Numbered from the stretch's first letter, positions 16,237 to 25,415 are shown. The stretch is DNA of 44,112 nt from Candidatus Woesearchaeota archaeon (GCA_017608295.1 JAFCGF010000015.1:1-44112); one strand, 5' to 3'. Numbers and translations: made by a program. Notes: generated from the letters alone by a model not told the origin.

Positions 16237-19200
16237 ATGGCAATCTTTCCAAATCCTCGACTGGCGGCATCACCATGTGAACGCATGGCGGGCTGTTCGT
16301 TTGCCGATAACTTTGTCAATGAGACAACGGTTGAAGCGAACGGCGGAGTGTTCACCTTCGGCGCTGAAGTTGATCATGGATTCACTCCCGATGCGGTTGC
16401 CGGTTATATCACTTATGACATCATACCGCAGCCGGGCGGTTTCTCAGCCAAGGCACGATTCAAGGCGACCAGGATCACCGGCTCACGCAACCCGATAATT
16501 AACAACGGAGAGATAGGTGTCAGTGGATTTTGGATCTACCTGAAGGATGATTACGTCTATGCTCAACATGGCAACGGCGCGGAGCCTCACACCGCCTGCA
16601 TAGTCACCGCTGATATTCTGGACGGTGAAGTTCACGCCATCACCTATGTCGTGGACATGACCAACGGGGTTCACACCCTGCGAGTGGACGCGCTCGATGC
16701 GGTTCAAGAAGCCACGGCGATCAATGAGGTGATCGGGAATGCTCAGGCGCTCAAAATCTGTAGCCAAGGCGCGGCACGGTACGAAGGCACGGTCTACAAG
16801 CCTCGCATTCTCGACTCCATATTGACCCAGGCCGATCACGATGCGTATCACGCGGATACTCTGATCAGCTTTGGCAAGAACCCGTTTGCGGTCTACCCAT
16901 GCAATGAGATTTGCGACGACACCGCCGGCGACAAGATCTGGGAGCGCGGTCTGAATGACCGGGACTTGTACAAGGCCGACAGAGTAGCGGGCGCCAAGTA
17001 CCCCACGTTCAGCGCCACGCCAACGCCCCGCTACACGTTCGACGGGGCTGATGACTATGTATCCAACGTGCCGGACCTGCCGAGCACCTACACCACGACA
17101 GCGGCCCTGGAATCGGTAGGTACTCCGCGCCCGTGGATTCAGCAGGACAATGACGCAGCTTTCCTTGACGACATCTCGACTGAAGGCGATTACACCGGCA
17201 TCCTGCACAGCCTGTCGATTCACGAGGGCGCGTTGTCCTCGCTTCAACTTCTGCAGGATGAATATCAACATCTCTACTGGCTCGACCGACAGCTTGCATG
17301 GGGTCTGTATCACCGTCTGATTACCGAAGAGACTTGTCAGCTCCTCATGTTCCCCGGTTCTCACGCGACGGATTTCACGGACTACTCGCGGAACCTACAC
17401 CCAGGGACACCGACCAACGTCACGAACCTGGGCCCGAACGGATGTATATTCCCGCAAGCAGACAGCCGGATCACGGTTGCGAATACCACGGGAATAGGAT
17501 CGGAACCGTTCAAGTCCGTTCAGGGGACGCTCGTTTTTTACGGTCGCTTCTTTACCTCTGAAGTTCCCGGTATGCTCGCGGATAAGGGGACCGGGCTCGA
17601 GTTCAGGACGGACGGCAACAATCTTGACTTCATGGGCTCCACGATTGCTCACACGTTCGACGATAATACGCAGATCGCAGTCGTCTGGAAAAAAGGATAC
17701 AAGCCTCGGTTTTTCGTGGATGGATTTCTCATCGGTGAGGGGAACGCGATTGTCAACCCCTCGGATGCTGGCTCGGATGACCTCATCATTGGGAACAACA
17801 ACGCCGCTGACAACCCGACGCCGTATGCACTGAATCAAGTTTACTTCGGCACAGACCCGTTGACCGACGATGAAATTTACGCGATGTGGAGCGACCGCCG
17901 GTCGATTGACTACACGCCGATTCCGACGTTCAGGGCGTTCTCGCAGCCTTCAGGTGTGGGGAATCTGAATCCGAATCTGGCGATCAACGGCGTCACGAAG
18001 ACTCCTGCTCTCAGGTACAAACTTGGGGATGCGGACGCAGTAGGTCTCCCCCCCTGGACCTATGGCGTTGCACTTGAGCCACAAGGTTCAGGGGGAACAT
18101 ATAACACAGGCTCTCCTTGTTTGGGTTCCAATGATGATTCATACGATGTTGAGGGAACAAGATGGTATGATAGCGGAGTAGACACTACAGCTGGAGACAT
18201 AACTACTGAAGACATAGTTGTCGAACTGCTCTTTCGAGCTGGATCGGACGGCGGCAATGCTCCCATTGTATTAAACAAGAGATTCGGCGGATCGGGTAAT
18301 GGGTGGCGTCTAGATTTGCGAACGGTTGAAAATCTGAGCCTTCTTTTAGACTCTGGTGGACAAGCCCAGGTAATAACCAACAGTCTGACTATAGGTTGTT
18401 GGTATCACGCAATAATTTTTGTTAATAGGGATGAAGCTTCCGCCAACGGTGCCCAGTGGTACTTGAACGGAGTAGCAGACGGAGCTGGAGTGAATATGTC
18501 TGCAATAGCAGGCAGCATTACCAACAACGTGGAATTACAACTTGGTGGCGAACTTGGCGGGAATATTTACCTTAGCAAAATTGCATATATAGCCATGTGG
18601 AAACAAGCCGCATGGATGCAAGCAGGCGCAGCGGGACCTGCAGAATGGGCCACCATCGCCGCTGAACGCTTCGCCAAGTTCTCCGGCATGTACCCACAAC
18701 AGGCAGTCGGAACGGCCCTCGCATCGGTGAAAACCCGTGCCTATCCCGCGTATCTCGACAAGATGGAAAGCGGCGTCAGCAAGCTGTATCACGTCGGAGC
18801 CGAATGGTTGAGGATGTGCAGCCGGGATGATTCCGGCGCGGAGAACGTGCAGGGGTATCTGCCCGAGCCGCAGGTTGAAAATCTGATTGACGAGTGCGAG
18901 GATTTCAGCGCGTGGACGAAACTCGACGCGGGCGACACGGTTACAGATGACGCAGCGGTGTGTCCCGATGGCAGAACGGCGGCGGCTTCGTTGGTTGCGG
19001 ACTCGACGAGCGGGGGGCATGGAGTCAAGAGAAACACCGCAGCACTCACAGCAGACACGTATACATTTAGTATATTTGCTCGACCGGGGGATTTTGATTG
19101 GATCTTTTTTTGGAATAATACCATCGCTAATTGTCATTGTTATTTTGACATCGCCAACGGAGCAGTAGGAACACCCGGGGCGGCAATAACAGGGTATATC

Positions 19201-19872
19201 GAAGGCCCATTTTTCGGCGATTATTTCCGTTGTTGTATTGTTTTTACTGGCACGGTGGGTGCTCACGACTTGCGAATATATTCTGCCGTTGCTGATGGAG
19301 ACGCCACCATCGCAGGCGACGGCGGCACAGTAAACACCTACCTCTGGGGCGCTCAGTGCGAGAAAAACGATTACATGTCCAGCCTTGTGTACACTAACGG
19401 CGCGACGGCGATTCGGTTGAAAGATCAACTTCGGTTCGTGGGGGACGATGGGAATGTTACGAATAATCGGCGCGGGACGTTGGCGATGGATGTGCTGTAT
19501 TCTGATTATGACAATGTAGACTTAAGGTATTTCTGGTCTATCAATGATGGTGGGGGAGCAGCGGATCGCATAAATGCAGTTATGGCGAATGACCTATACA
19601 GCGCCGCAACACGAGCCACTGTCGGAAATATAGGCACAAGCAATCCAGCAGGTGATGTTGCAGACGGGGCTATTCATCAACTCAGATGTCAGTGGGCAAT
19701 TGATGATTTTGTAGCCAGTCGTGATGGTGTAGACGGTGCAACGGATACTGATTGCGGTGTTCCTAATGATCTGGACCAGGTCGACATTGGGACAAGTAGG
19801 GTCCAAACTGCACAAGCTCAATGCCTCATCCAAAACCTGCGAATATTTTCAGAGCCTACCACCGAGGATTAG
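16237..19872 (+). CDS. Giant multi-domain LamG-type virion adhesin (1211 aa)
   Basis: At least four regions look like concanavalin/laminin-G-like beta sandwiches: about 35-205, 385-565, 640-800 (ending IYLSKIAYIAMWKQAAW) and 1085-1205 (ending AQCLIQNLRIFSEP). Residues about 885-1060 resemble a phage carbohydrate-binding module (DFSAWTK near the start, YLWGAQCEKNDY near the end). The gene lies between head and connector genes rather than with the tail fibre, so it may decorate the head and bind surface glycans. DNA for about 18080-18600, 19040-19260 and 19500-19860 is AT-richer than the rest, a mosaic pattern expected of swapped domains. No signal peptide. Confidence 0.6.
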   Translation: MAIFPNPRLAASPCERMAGCSFADNFVNETTVEANGGVFTFGAEVDHGFTPDAVAGYITYDIIPQPGGFSAKARFKATRITGSRNPIINNGEIGVSGFWIYLKDDYVYAQHGNGAEPHTACIVTADILDGEVHAITYVVDMTNGVHTLRVDALDAVQEATAINEVIGNAQALKICSQGAARYEGTVYKPRILDSILTQADHDAYHADTLISFGKNPFAVYPCNEICDDTAGDKIWERGLNDRDLYKADRVAGAKYPTFSATPTPRYTFDGADDYVSNVPDLPSTYTTTAALESVGTPRPWIQQDNDAAFLDDISTEGDYTGILHSLSIHEGALSSLQLLQDEYQHLYWLDRQLAWGLYHRLITEETCQLLMFPGSHATDFTDYSRNLHPGTPTNVTNLGPNGCIFPQADSRITVANTTGIGSEPFKSVQGTLVFYGRFFTSEVPGMLADKGTGLEFRTDGNNLDFMGSTIAHTFDDNTQIAVVWKKGYKPRFFVDGFLIGEGNAIVNPSDAGSDDLIIGNNNAADNPTPYALNQVYFGTDPLTDDEIYAMWSDRRSIDYTPIPTFRAFSQPSGVGNLNPNLAINGVTKTPALRYKLGDADAVGLPPWTYGVALEPQGSGGTYNTGSPCLGSNDDSYDVEGTRWYDSGVDTTAGDITTEDIVVELLFRAGSDGGNAPIVLNKRFGGSGNGWRLDLRTVENLSLLLDSGGQAQVITNSLTIGCWYHAIIFVNRDEASANGAQWYLNGVADGAGVNMSAIAGSITNNVELQLGGELGGNIYLSKIAYIAMWKQAAWMQAGAAGPAEWATIAAERFAKFSGMYPQQAVGTALASVKTRAYPAYLDKMESGVSKLYHVGAEWLRMCSRDDSGAENVQGYLPEPQVENLIDECEDFSAWTKLDAGDTVTDDAAVCPDGRTAAASLVADSTSGGHGVKRNTAALTADTYTFSIFARPGDFDWIFFWNNTIANCHCYFDIANGAVGTPGAAITGYIEGPFFGDYFRCCIVFTGTVGAHDLRIYSAVADGDATIAGDGGTVNTYLWGAQCEKNDYMSSLVYTNGATAIRLKDQLRFVGDDGNVTNNRRGTLAMDVLYSDYDNVDLRYFWSINDGGGAADRINAVMANDLYSAATRATVGNIGTSNPAGDVADGAIHQLRCQWAIDDFVASRDGVDGATDTDCGVPNDLDQVDIGTSRVQTAQAQCLIQNLRIFSEPTTED

Positions 19873-19875
19873 ACT

Positions 19876-20520
19876 GTGAAGATCTGCAACAAATGTAAGG
19901 AGCCCCTGGCCCTCGACTGCTTTGACGGGTGCAAGACAGCGCCGGATGGACTTCAATACACTTGCAAGACTTGCTCAAAAGCACAAAAGGCAAGTTGGTA
20001 TCAGAAGAATAGGTGCAGGATATTGGCGCAGGCCAAGAATGCACGCGCAGAAGATCCGTGCGGGATAAGAGCGGCGCGAGCCGCATATCGTAACGCGAAC
20101 ATGGGGCGTGCCCGGGAATATTCAAGGGAATACTACAGGAAGCACGCTGAAAAGGTAAAGCGTTCCGCGAAAAAGTACCGAGACAAAAATCCAGCAATAG
20201 CAACCGCAGCACAGAAAAGGTGGCGGAAAATCAATCCTGAAAAAATAAGAGAGTACAGTCGCAAGCGTCGTGCCAACAAAAGCAGCGTAACCGTTGGCCC
20301 TGTTGATGAGGCGGCGATTTACGAGCTTTGCGGCAACCGTTGTGCATACTGCGGCAGTACCAAAAGACTCGAACTGGATCATATCGTTGCACTCGCGGCG
20401 GGTGGCCCTCACTGTGAAAGCAACCTCTTGGTTGCGTGCCGAACCTGCAATTCGAGCAAGGGTACTAAGCCCGTGGCCGAGTGGTTAGCGACCCGCCCGA
20501 TGACGAAAACAGCAGCATAA
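19876..20520 (+). CDS. HNH endonuclease with N-terminal zinc finger
   Basis: 214 aa, GTG start at 19876, 3 bp after the adhesin stop. N-terminal CNKCKEPLALDCF and YTCKTCSKAQ give a treble-clef-like Cys set. A long basic helical linker (about 40-140) follows. The C-terminal HNH domain has CAYCG, LELDHIVALAAGG (the catalytic DH pair), then NLLVACRTCNSSKGTK. This is the free-standing homing-type HNH plan. Its location beside the mosaic adhesin gene suggests it helps spread alleles of that region. The AT-rich composition continues into this gene. Confidence 0.85.
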   Translation: MKICNKCKEPLALDCFDGCKTAPDGLQYTCKTCSKAQKASWYQKNRCRILAQAKNARAEDPCGIRAARAAYRNANMGRAREYSREYYRKHAEKVKRSAKKYRDKNPAIATAAQKRWRKINPEKIREYSRKRRANKSSVTVGPVDEAAIYELCGNRCAYCGSTKRLELDHIVALAAGGPHCESNLLVACRTCNSSKGTKPVAEWLATRPMTKTAA

Positions 20521-20533
20521 ATAGGAGAACAAA

Positions 20534-20608
20534 ATGCCACGCAAAGATGGAACAGGACCAAGCGGCAAAGGACCGAAAACAGGACGCGGCAAAGGCGGCT
20601 GCAAATAG
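20534..20608 (+). CDS. Gly/Pro-rich 24-aa mini-protein (DUF5320-like N-terminus)
   Basis: ATG 20534 with ATAGGAGAAC as ribosome site; TAG at 20606-20608. The sequence begins MPRKDGTGPSGKGPKTGRG and ends with a Cys near the C-terminus. This closely follows the DGTGP-x-G-x-GP-x-TGRG-x-G-x-C pattern that I know from the start of DUF5320-type proteins. Good ribosome site, close spacing and pattern argue for a real gene. Function unknown. Confidence 0.65.
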   Translation: MPRKDGTGPSGKGPKTGRGKGGCK

Positions 20609-20617
20609 GAGATCATC

Positions 20618-20971
20618 ATGCCCGGAATAAATCGAACCGAATATGACGATTGTGGAATCGGCCTCGGCGAAACAATCGCGTTGACCACGACAGCCCACGA
20701 GATGAAAAAGCTCACCGAGTGGTTTATCGTCTTCACGGCGGGCGCGGCTCCCACAACGAGCGAAAACCTTCTCGTAATCGTGGACCGTTCTGCGAGCGGC
20801 GGGCATGACTCGATCATCTTCGACGAGGACTTGAGCACCTACGGCGGCGGGGTGATTGATTTCCAGTGGAATGAGGAGCCGATCTCGCTCGGTATCACGG
20901 ACCAACTCAAAGCAACCTACGCGAACACCGACGACTTGGCGATCGATTTCGGCGCCACGATGGAGCTGTAG
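20618..20971 (+). CDS. Hypothetical virion protein (117 aa)
   Basis: ATG 20618 after AGGAGATCATC. Beta-rich with acidic loops (LTTTAHEMKKLTEWFIVFTA; AIDFGATMEL at the end). It lies between the mini-protein and a lectin-like gene and stops 2 bp before the latter. Probably a structural accessory; family not recognised. Confidence 0.55.
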   Translation: MPGINRTEYDDCGIGLGETIALTTTAHEMKKLTEWFIVFTAGAAPTTSENLLVIVDRSASGGHDSIIFDEDLSTYGGGVIDFQWNEEPISLGITDQLKATYANTDDLAIDFGATMEL

Positions 20972-20973
20972 TC

Positions 20974-21678
20974 ATGAGTACACTAAACGGAAAACCGGTT
21001 ACTCTCGGCGATAAAGTCATCGCGGGGGATCAGGAAGTGCTCGGCGATTTAAGCATCGGCGGGGACTTCATCACTAAACGGCATTTTTTCAACGAAAATT
21101 TCCTGTGGACTTCTGGTATTTACGGCTCCGTTTGGGATCTGACCAACGTAACCGGGGCGGGAACAAATGCGATGAAGGCGGGGGCGGGCGCGGGCGGTGT
21201 GACGCTGTTGACATCGGGTGCAGCCGGAGCGGGGGATTATGAATGCACGCAGACACACGACGATTATTTCAGCCGTGTGATTCAGCCTACTGTCGATTGC
21301 CACATGACACTCGATACTGACCTCACGGGCAAAGAGGTATTCTTCGGCCTGTCCGATAACCCGATGGTTGAGGACGGCGATTATGTGATCTTCATGTTCG
21401 ATTTCAGCAATGACAACGTGAACTGGTGGCACAGTAGCAGCGGCGGAACAGATGCCACTCTCGCTGTCGGCCCGACCGCCGGCACGAAACAAAAGCTGAG
21501 AATCAAACTAGACGCCGCAGGACAAGCCAAGTTCTATATCGACGGGACGCTCGTCGCCACGGTAGCGGGCGCAGTCGCCAACGACCACGGGGATCTGTTC
21601 CTATTCTACGGCGTTCAGACCGAGGCGGCACAGGCAGAAATAATCGAAGTGGATCACGTTTACGCGCAGTGGGATTAG
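20974..21678 (+). CDS. Lectin-like (beta-sandwich) virion protein
   Basis: 234 aa. A short N-terminal repeat-like region (LGDKVIAGDQEVLGDLSIGG) is of the kind that joins fibres. It is followed by a beta-sandwich stretch with HMTLDTDLTGKEVFFGLSD, DYVIFMFDFSNDNVNWW, KLRIKLDAAGQAKFYIDGTL and HVYAQWD at the end. This pattern matches the minor virion/fibre lectin folds seen in other phages. Likely exposed on the head or neck. The stop abuts the next ATG. Confidence 0.55.
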   Translation: MSTLNGKPVTLGDKVIAGDQEVLGDLSIGGDFITKRHFFNENFLWTSGIYGSVWDLTNVTGAGTNAMKAGAGAGGVTLLTSGAAGAGDYECTQTHDDYFSRVIQPTVDCHMTLDTDLTGKEVFFGLSDNPMVEDGDYVIFMFDFSNDNVNWWHSSSGGTDATLAVGPTAGTKQKLRIKLDAAGQAKFYIDGTLVATVAGAVANDHGDLFLFYGVQTEAAQAEIIEVDHVYAQWD

Positions 21679-22563
21679 ATGTTTCAAATTCAATACAACT
21701 ACGACTCGAACCCACTGCGGATCGAGTTCCCTGTCGAGTGGGATGGAAAGCTCATCTCGGAGCTGGACATCGGGATCAAGGATATGGCGGGGACGGCGCT
21801 GCTTGCCCCGGATTCCGCGACGCTGTACACGCAGACCACCCTTGACGCAGATGTGGCCGCCTACCTGGATACCATCACGCTCGCAGTCGGCGCCACGGCT
21901 CTGTCAATCGGAGATCCGATCCTGATATGCGGAGTCGCGGGCGATGAAGTGCGCCGGGTGAAGGCTTACGATGCCGCAACCCGCGAGGTGCTTCTGACCG
22001 CCATTCTGGACTATGCCCACGACGCGACAGAGAAGGTCTACGGCCTGTTCGGTACGTACACCCTGGACACTACCACCGTCGCCACCTGGACGCTTGCGCT
22101 GCCCGTTGTGCTCACCTGGGAACCGACAGGAACAGGCCAGGCGATCACAGAGATGGCGCGGGTGTCGAAATCCACCCTGGACATCGAGGGATTACGCAGT
22201 CGATTCGCTGACAAGTTCCCCCGGGCTCACAATGCTTTCACCGAACCCGTCGACAGATTTGCGAGGATAGCACAGGAAGCCGAGGGCGAGGTTGAACTGG
22301 AGATGCTCTCGAACCGCCTGGACATCCAGAGGATCGTCGACCAGGACATTATTGCCCCGGCGATCATGGCAAAGATGGCCTGGTATTGGGTCTTGCAATC
22401 TGATGACGACATGAAGGAAGAGCGCGAGGTCATAGCGAACGAGTACGAGAAACAAATCGGCATCGTGATCAACCTGCCACTCTGGCAGGACGCCAACCAA
22501 GACGGCGTAGAAGACGACGGCGAAACCACAAGTCACGAGCACATCTTTGAAAGGGGCTGGTAA
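21679..22563 (+). CDS. Head-tail connector/adaptor candidate with Ca-binding-like loop
   Basis: 294 aa starting at ATG 21679 immediately after the previous TAG. The N-terminal 165 residues are beta-rich (DIGIKDMAGTALLAPDSATL); the C-terminal part is helical (VDRFARIAQEAEGEVELEML), like connector proteins. Near the end DANQDGVEDDGE has the D-x-N-x-D-G-x-x-D spacing of EF-hand/dockerin-like calcium loops. Position before neck and sheath genes supports an adaptor role; no family recognised. Confidence 0.5.
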   Translation: MFQIQYNYDSNPLRIEFPVEWDGKLISELDIGIKDMAGTALLAPDSATLYTQTTLDADVAAYLDTITLAVGATALSIGDPILICGVAGDEVRRVKAYDAATREVLLTAILDYAHDATEKVYGLFGTYTLDTTTVATWTLALPVVLTWEPTGTGQAITEMARVSKSTLDIEGLRSRFADKFPRAHNAFTEPVDRFARIAQEAEGEVELEMLSNRLDIQRIVDQDIIAPAIMAKMAWYWVLQSDDDMKEEREVIANEYEKQIGIVINLPLWQDANQDGVEDDGETTSHEHIFERGW

Positions 22564-22847
22564 TGATCATTGCAGCGAAAAAAGAACTACGGATCAGCGG
22601 CATCAAAATCAAGGCGGGCCGGTTCAACTATCCGCAGATCAATTACAAGGAAAAAGCAACCGCCGACCAGCTCAAGGTGCTGCGCGATGACATGAACATG
22701 ATCAAGTTCAGCGAGATCCTGTACATGGACGAAGGCGGCAAGGTGAAAAAGAATGCTTCGAGAACTGGAAAAAAGGCTGCGAAGTCTGGCAAAAAAGGAA
22801 GTGCAGATAGCGGCAGCGGGGACGTATCCGGTAAAAAGAAAGACTAA
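22563..22847 (+). CDS. Small protein with Lys/Ser/Gly-rich tail (94 aa)
   Basis: ATG 22563 overlaps the preceding stop by one base. Residues 1-60 form a small folded-looking domain (ELRISGIKIKAGRFNYPQIN); residues 60-94 are Lys/Gly/Ser-rich and probably disordered. The last 95 bp also encode the start of the next gene in another frame. Probably a small head-tail joining protein; not recognised. Confidence 0.5.
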   Translation: MIIAAKKELRISGIKIKAGRFNYPQINYKEKATADQLKVLRDDMNMIKFSEILYMDEGGKVKKNASRTGKKAAKSGKKGSADSGSGDVSGKKKD

Positions 22848-23103
22848 GGTTCAGGACGTTGCGATGTACCAGAACGACGGAACCGAGCGCGGAATAAAGC
22901 CGAGCCGGTTTGTCGAGCGGGCAGAAAAGAAAGCCCGCGGCTGGTCCAGTGAAATCGCCGACGCTGTAGGCAAGTATCTTTTTGATGGAGATCCGACCGC
23001 GCTGCTCCGGCTCGGGGTGAAGATCGCTGACGACATCACGGTTATGATTGACAGGATAGACACCCGGCGGCTCAAAGGCTCCATGAAGGTAACGATCAAG
23101 TGA
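22753..23103 (+). CDS. Neck/tail-completion protein, gp10/gpG-like
   Basis: 116 aa from ATG 22753 (ribosome site AAGGTGAAAAAGA), overlapping the preceding gene by 95 bp. The N-terminus LEKRLRSLAKKEVQIA begins the domain seen in HK97 gp10 and phage virion-morphogenesis proteins. IKPSRFVERA matches the 'PARPFLRPA'-like element of that group, and a helical C-terminus follows. It is likely part of the neck. The deep overlap is kept because both frames look coding. Confidence 0.58.
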   Translation: MLRELEKRLRSLAKKEVQIAAAGTYPVKRKTKVQDVAMYQNDGTERGIKPSRFVERAEKKARGWSSEIADAVGKYLFDGDPTALLRLGVKIADDITVMIDRIDTRRLKGSMKVTIK

Positions 23104-23969
23104 ACCCGCACAAGACAGTGAAGCTCTGGATCCTCGCCTGCGGTAAGCAGTACGGGATCGAGAAAGCGTTTGAATACATCTGGCCTGATGCCAGCTCACG
23201 CCCCGAGATAATGTACTGCACTTACCAGTTTGTCAGCGGAGTGCCGACGCAAGAGGGCCAGGGGGATATGTCGGCGAAGGTCTACAGTGACGACGACCGG
23301 GCGCGAGGGACGATCGCCTGTGCAGGGCTTCCGGTAGCCGATGAGACGTTCATTCTTGGCGCGACAACCATCACGGCGAAAGCTGACGGATCGGGAGACG
23401 TTGACCATTTCACCATCGGCTCCGATGCCGCTGCAACGATTGAAAATATCAATGCCACCCTGGCTGAATGCTCAGAAAAGGCGAATATCAACGCTTGGGC
23501 CATCACGGGCGGCGTGCTGGTTGAATGGAAAGATCCGGGGCTTGTCGGCAACGCTATCCCGTTCTCCGAGTCTCTGACCAATTGCTCCATGGACGGCGGC
23601 GGATTCCTCGGCGGTACTCGCGCAGGGACGGACAGCCACGACATTGAACGGCGGGGATACCAGGCGCATTCTCAGACCGTCCAGATCGATATGTACAACA
23701 GTGAGGACGGGCTTTATGAGCTGGAAGCGTTCGGCGTTGCGGCACATCACAGTCCTGACATCAGGCAGATATTCGACACGAATGGATGCGCGTTCGGACA
23801 CGTCCTTTCCGTCACCAATATGACCGAGTTCGATAACGACGCCGACATCAGGTTTCACCATCGAATGATCTGCACCTTCACCGAAAACGTGGACATCTCA
23901 TTGACTGAGATCAACGCAATAGTCGACAGCATCCCGACCGACATCGATACGATAACCCATCCGGCCTAG
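23100..23969 (+). CDS. Neck terminator-like protein (LIC_12616-like) with inserted domain
   Basis: 289 aa, ATG... start is GTG/ATG-coupled at 23100, overlapping the previous stop by 4 bp. The ends match the phage LIC_12616-type protein: MNPHKTVKLWILACGKQYGI region at the start; RRGYQAHSQTVQIDMYNSED, LEAFGVAAHHSPDIRQIF and HRMICTFTENVDISLTEINA toward the end. Residues about 65-180 (GTIACAGLPVADETFILG to GGGFLGGTRAG) are an insert homologous to that in the 14410 protein. The tail-end/neck terminator role comes from the family and the next gene being the sheath. Confidence 0.65.
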   Translation: MNPHKTVKLWILACGKQYGIEKAFEYIWPDASSRPEIMYCTYQFVSGVPTQEGQGDMSAKVYSDDDRARGTIACAGLPVADETFILGATTITAKADGSGDVDHFTIGSDAAATIENINATLAECSEKANINAWAITGGVLVEWKDPGLVGNAIPFSESLTNCSMDGGGFLGGTRAGTDSHDIERRGYQAHSQTVQIDMYNSEDGLYELEAFGVAAHHSPDIRQIFDTNGCAFGHVLSVTNMTEFDNDADIRFHHRMICTFTENVDISLTEINAIVDSIPTDIDTITHPA

Positions 23970-23990
23970 CCCGGAAAAACGGAGGAAAAC

Positions 23991-25415
23991 ATGGCCGGTA
24001 TATCAGATTTTTCGAGTGTAACAATCAACCTCACACGAACCCCTGCGGCGGCGGTCAACTTCGGCGTCGCCATGCTCCTGGTCGATCACGCGGACATCCC
24101 GCCGGATATTCGCTATCGGTCCATGACGCGGGCGACCTATCAGGCGCTCGTCACGGCAGACACGGCGCACGATCTCTGGATGGATGACTTATGGGGTCAG
24201 ACCTTGAACCCCGACGAGTTGTACCTTGCGAGATGGTGTTCAGCGGCAACTCTGGCCTATTTGGTCTGCCCGAACGCGACAACCGACGTGGCGGCATGGG
24301 CGGCACTCGCAGCGACCGCACAGCTCAAGATTCACGAGGGCGTAGCGAACGAAGACATCGCCCCGGACTTCACAGGCGACACCTCCATGGCCGACGTATG
24401 TGCGACGATCCAGGCGGCGATGCTCGCAGGACCGGGGATGACGGCGGCATATACCTGCTCGCTCGACATCCTTGGCAGGGTGACGATCCACTCGGACCTC
24501 TCAGGCTCGGGCTCCGATGAGGTGTCCATCGATACACCCGCCGGCGGCGTCGACCTGTCACTTCCCGCATGGCTCGGCGGGGCAACAACGATCTTCCAGG
24601 ATGGCTGCGACATCGAAACTCTGGCCGAATCGATGAACCTCGTCCTCGCGGTGGACAACACCCCGTTCATCATGTGCGAGATCGGCGGGTCCATCGCTCA
24701 GAAGGTCGCCTTCTCGACTGCCGTCAATGCCCTGGACAAGATCTTTCTGTGCGTGTCGAATGATACCGACTGCAAGAGCGGCGGATCGACAACCGACGTG
24801 GCGTATCTCATCCATGCGAATGACGACCAGCAGACCCATCTCGAATACACCGAGCACACGGCAGACAACCCCGACGCCTGCATCTGCGGCGAGATCATGC
24901 CGTACACGGAAGCGCGGAGGAGCTTCGCCTTGTGGCCCATGCTGGAGCTGCACATGTCCGGCTTGCGGGTATCGGATGGTGAGGCCATACAGCTGACAGT
25001 CGCCGAGGAGGTCGCACTCGCCGCAAAGGGCTGTGACTACCTTGTCGCCCCTCGCGGCCTGGAGCACTTTGCCACGGGGCTGGCAGCGGGTGGAAACGAA
25101 ATGCGGATCATGATCGGCAAGTTCTACTGCGAGGCGATGATCACAGAAGAGGTCTATGCGTACATGCTCGCCCAGGATGTCGTGACGTTCTCGGACGACG
25201 ACATTCTCGCAGTACAGTCGATCATGGAGAAGTGGCTCGACGAGATGGTCATCAGGAAGGTTCTCGAGGCCGACTACACCATCGACATGCCGAGCGCCGC
25301 AGACTTCAGCGCCGCAACGAAGGCCACGCACATCATGGACCTGACAAACGTAGCCAATGCCGACGCGCAAATCACGGTCAATCAGATAAACATCACCCTT
25401 TCGTGGGCGATCTAA
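23991..25415 (+). CDS. Contractile tail sheath protein (DUF3383-like)
   Basis: 474 aa, ATG 23991 after CGGAGGAAAAC. The N-terminal SSVTINLTRTPAAAVNFGVA, the central TSMADVCATIQAAMLAGPG region and the C-terminal TNVANADAQITVNQINITLS match DUF3383-type sheath proteins. It is followed directly by the tube gene. It forms the contractile outer tail and shows the virus is a myovirus. Confidence 0.82.
   Translation: MAGISDFSSVTINLTRTPAAAVNFGVAMLLVDHADIPPDIRYRSMTRATYQALVTADTAHDLWMDDLWGQTLNPDELYLARWCSAATLAYLVCPNATTDVAAWAALAATAQLKIHEGVANEDIAPDFTGDTSMADVCATIQAAMLAGPGMTAAYTCSLDILGRVTIHSDLSGSGSDEVSIDTPAGGVDLSLPAWLGGATTIFQDGCDIETLAESMNLVLAVDNTPFIMCEIGGSIAQKVAFSTAVNALDKIFLCVSNDTDCKSGGSTTDVAYLIHANDDQQTHLEYTEHTADNPDACICGEIMPYTEARRSFALWPMLELHMSGLRVSDGEAIQLTVAEEVALAAKGCDYLVAPRGLEHFATGLAAGGNEMRIMIGKFYCEAMITEEVYAYMLAQDVVTFSDDDILAVQSIMEKWLDEMVIRKVLEADYTIDMPSAADFSAATKATHIMDLTNVANADAQITVNQINITLSWAI

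Noticed and set aside
16483..17364. Long minus-strand open frame opposite the adhesin gene
   Set aside because: Antisense shadow of a well-supported + strand gene; no ribosome site, composition and residues (Arg/Val/Gly-rich) typical of shadows.
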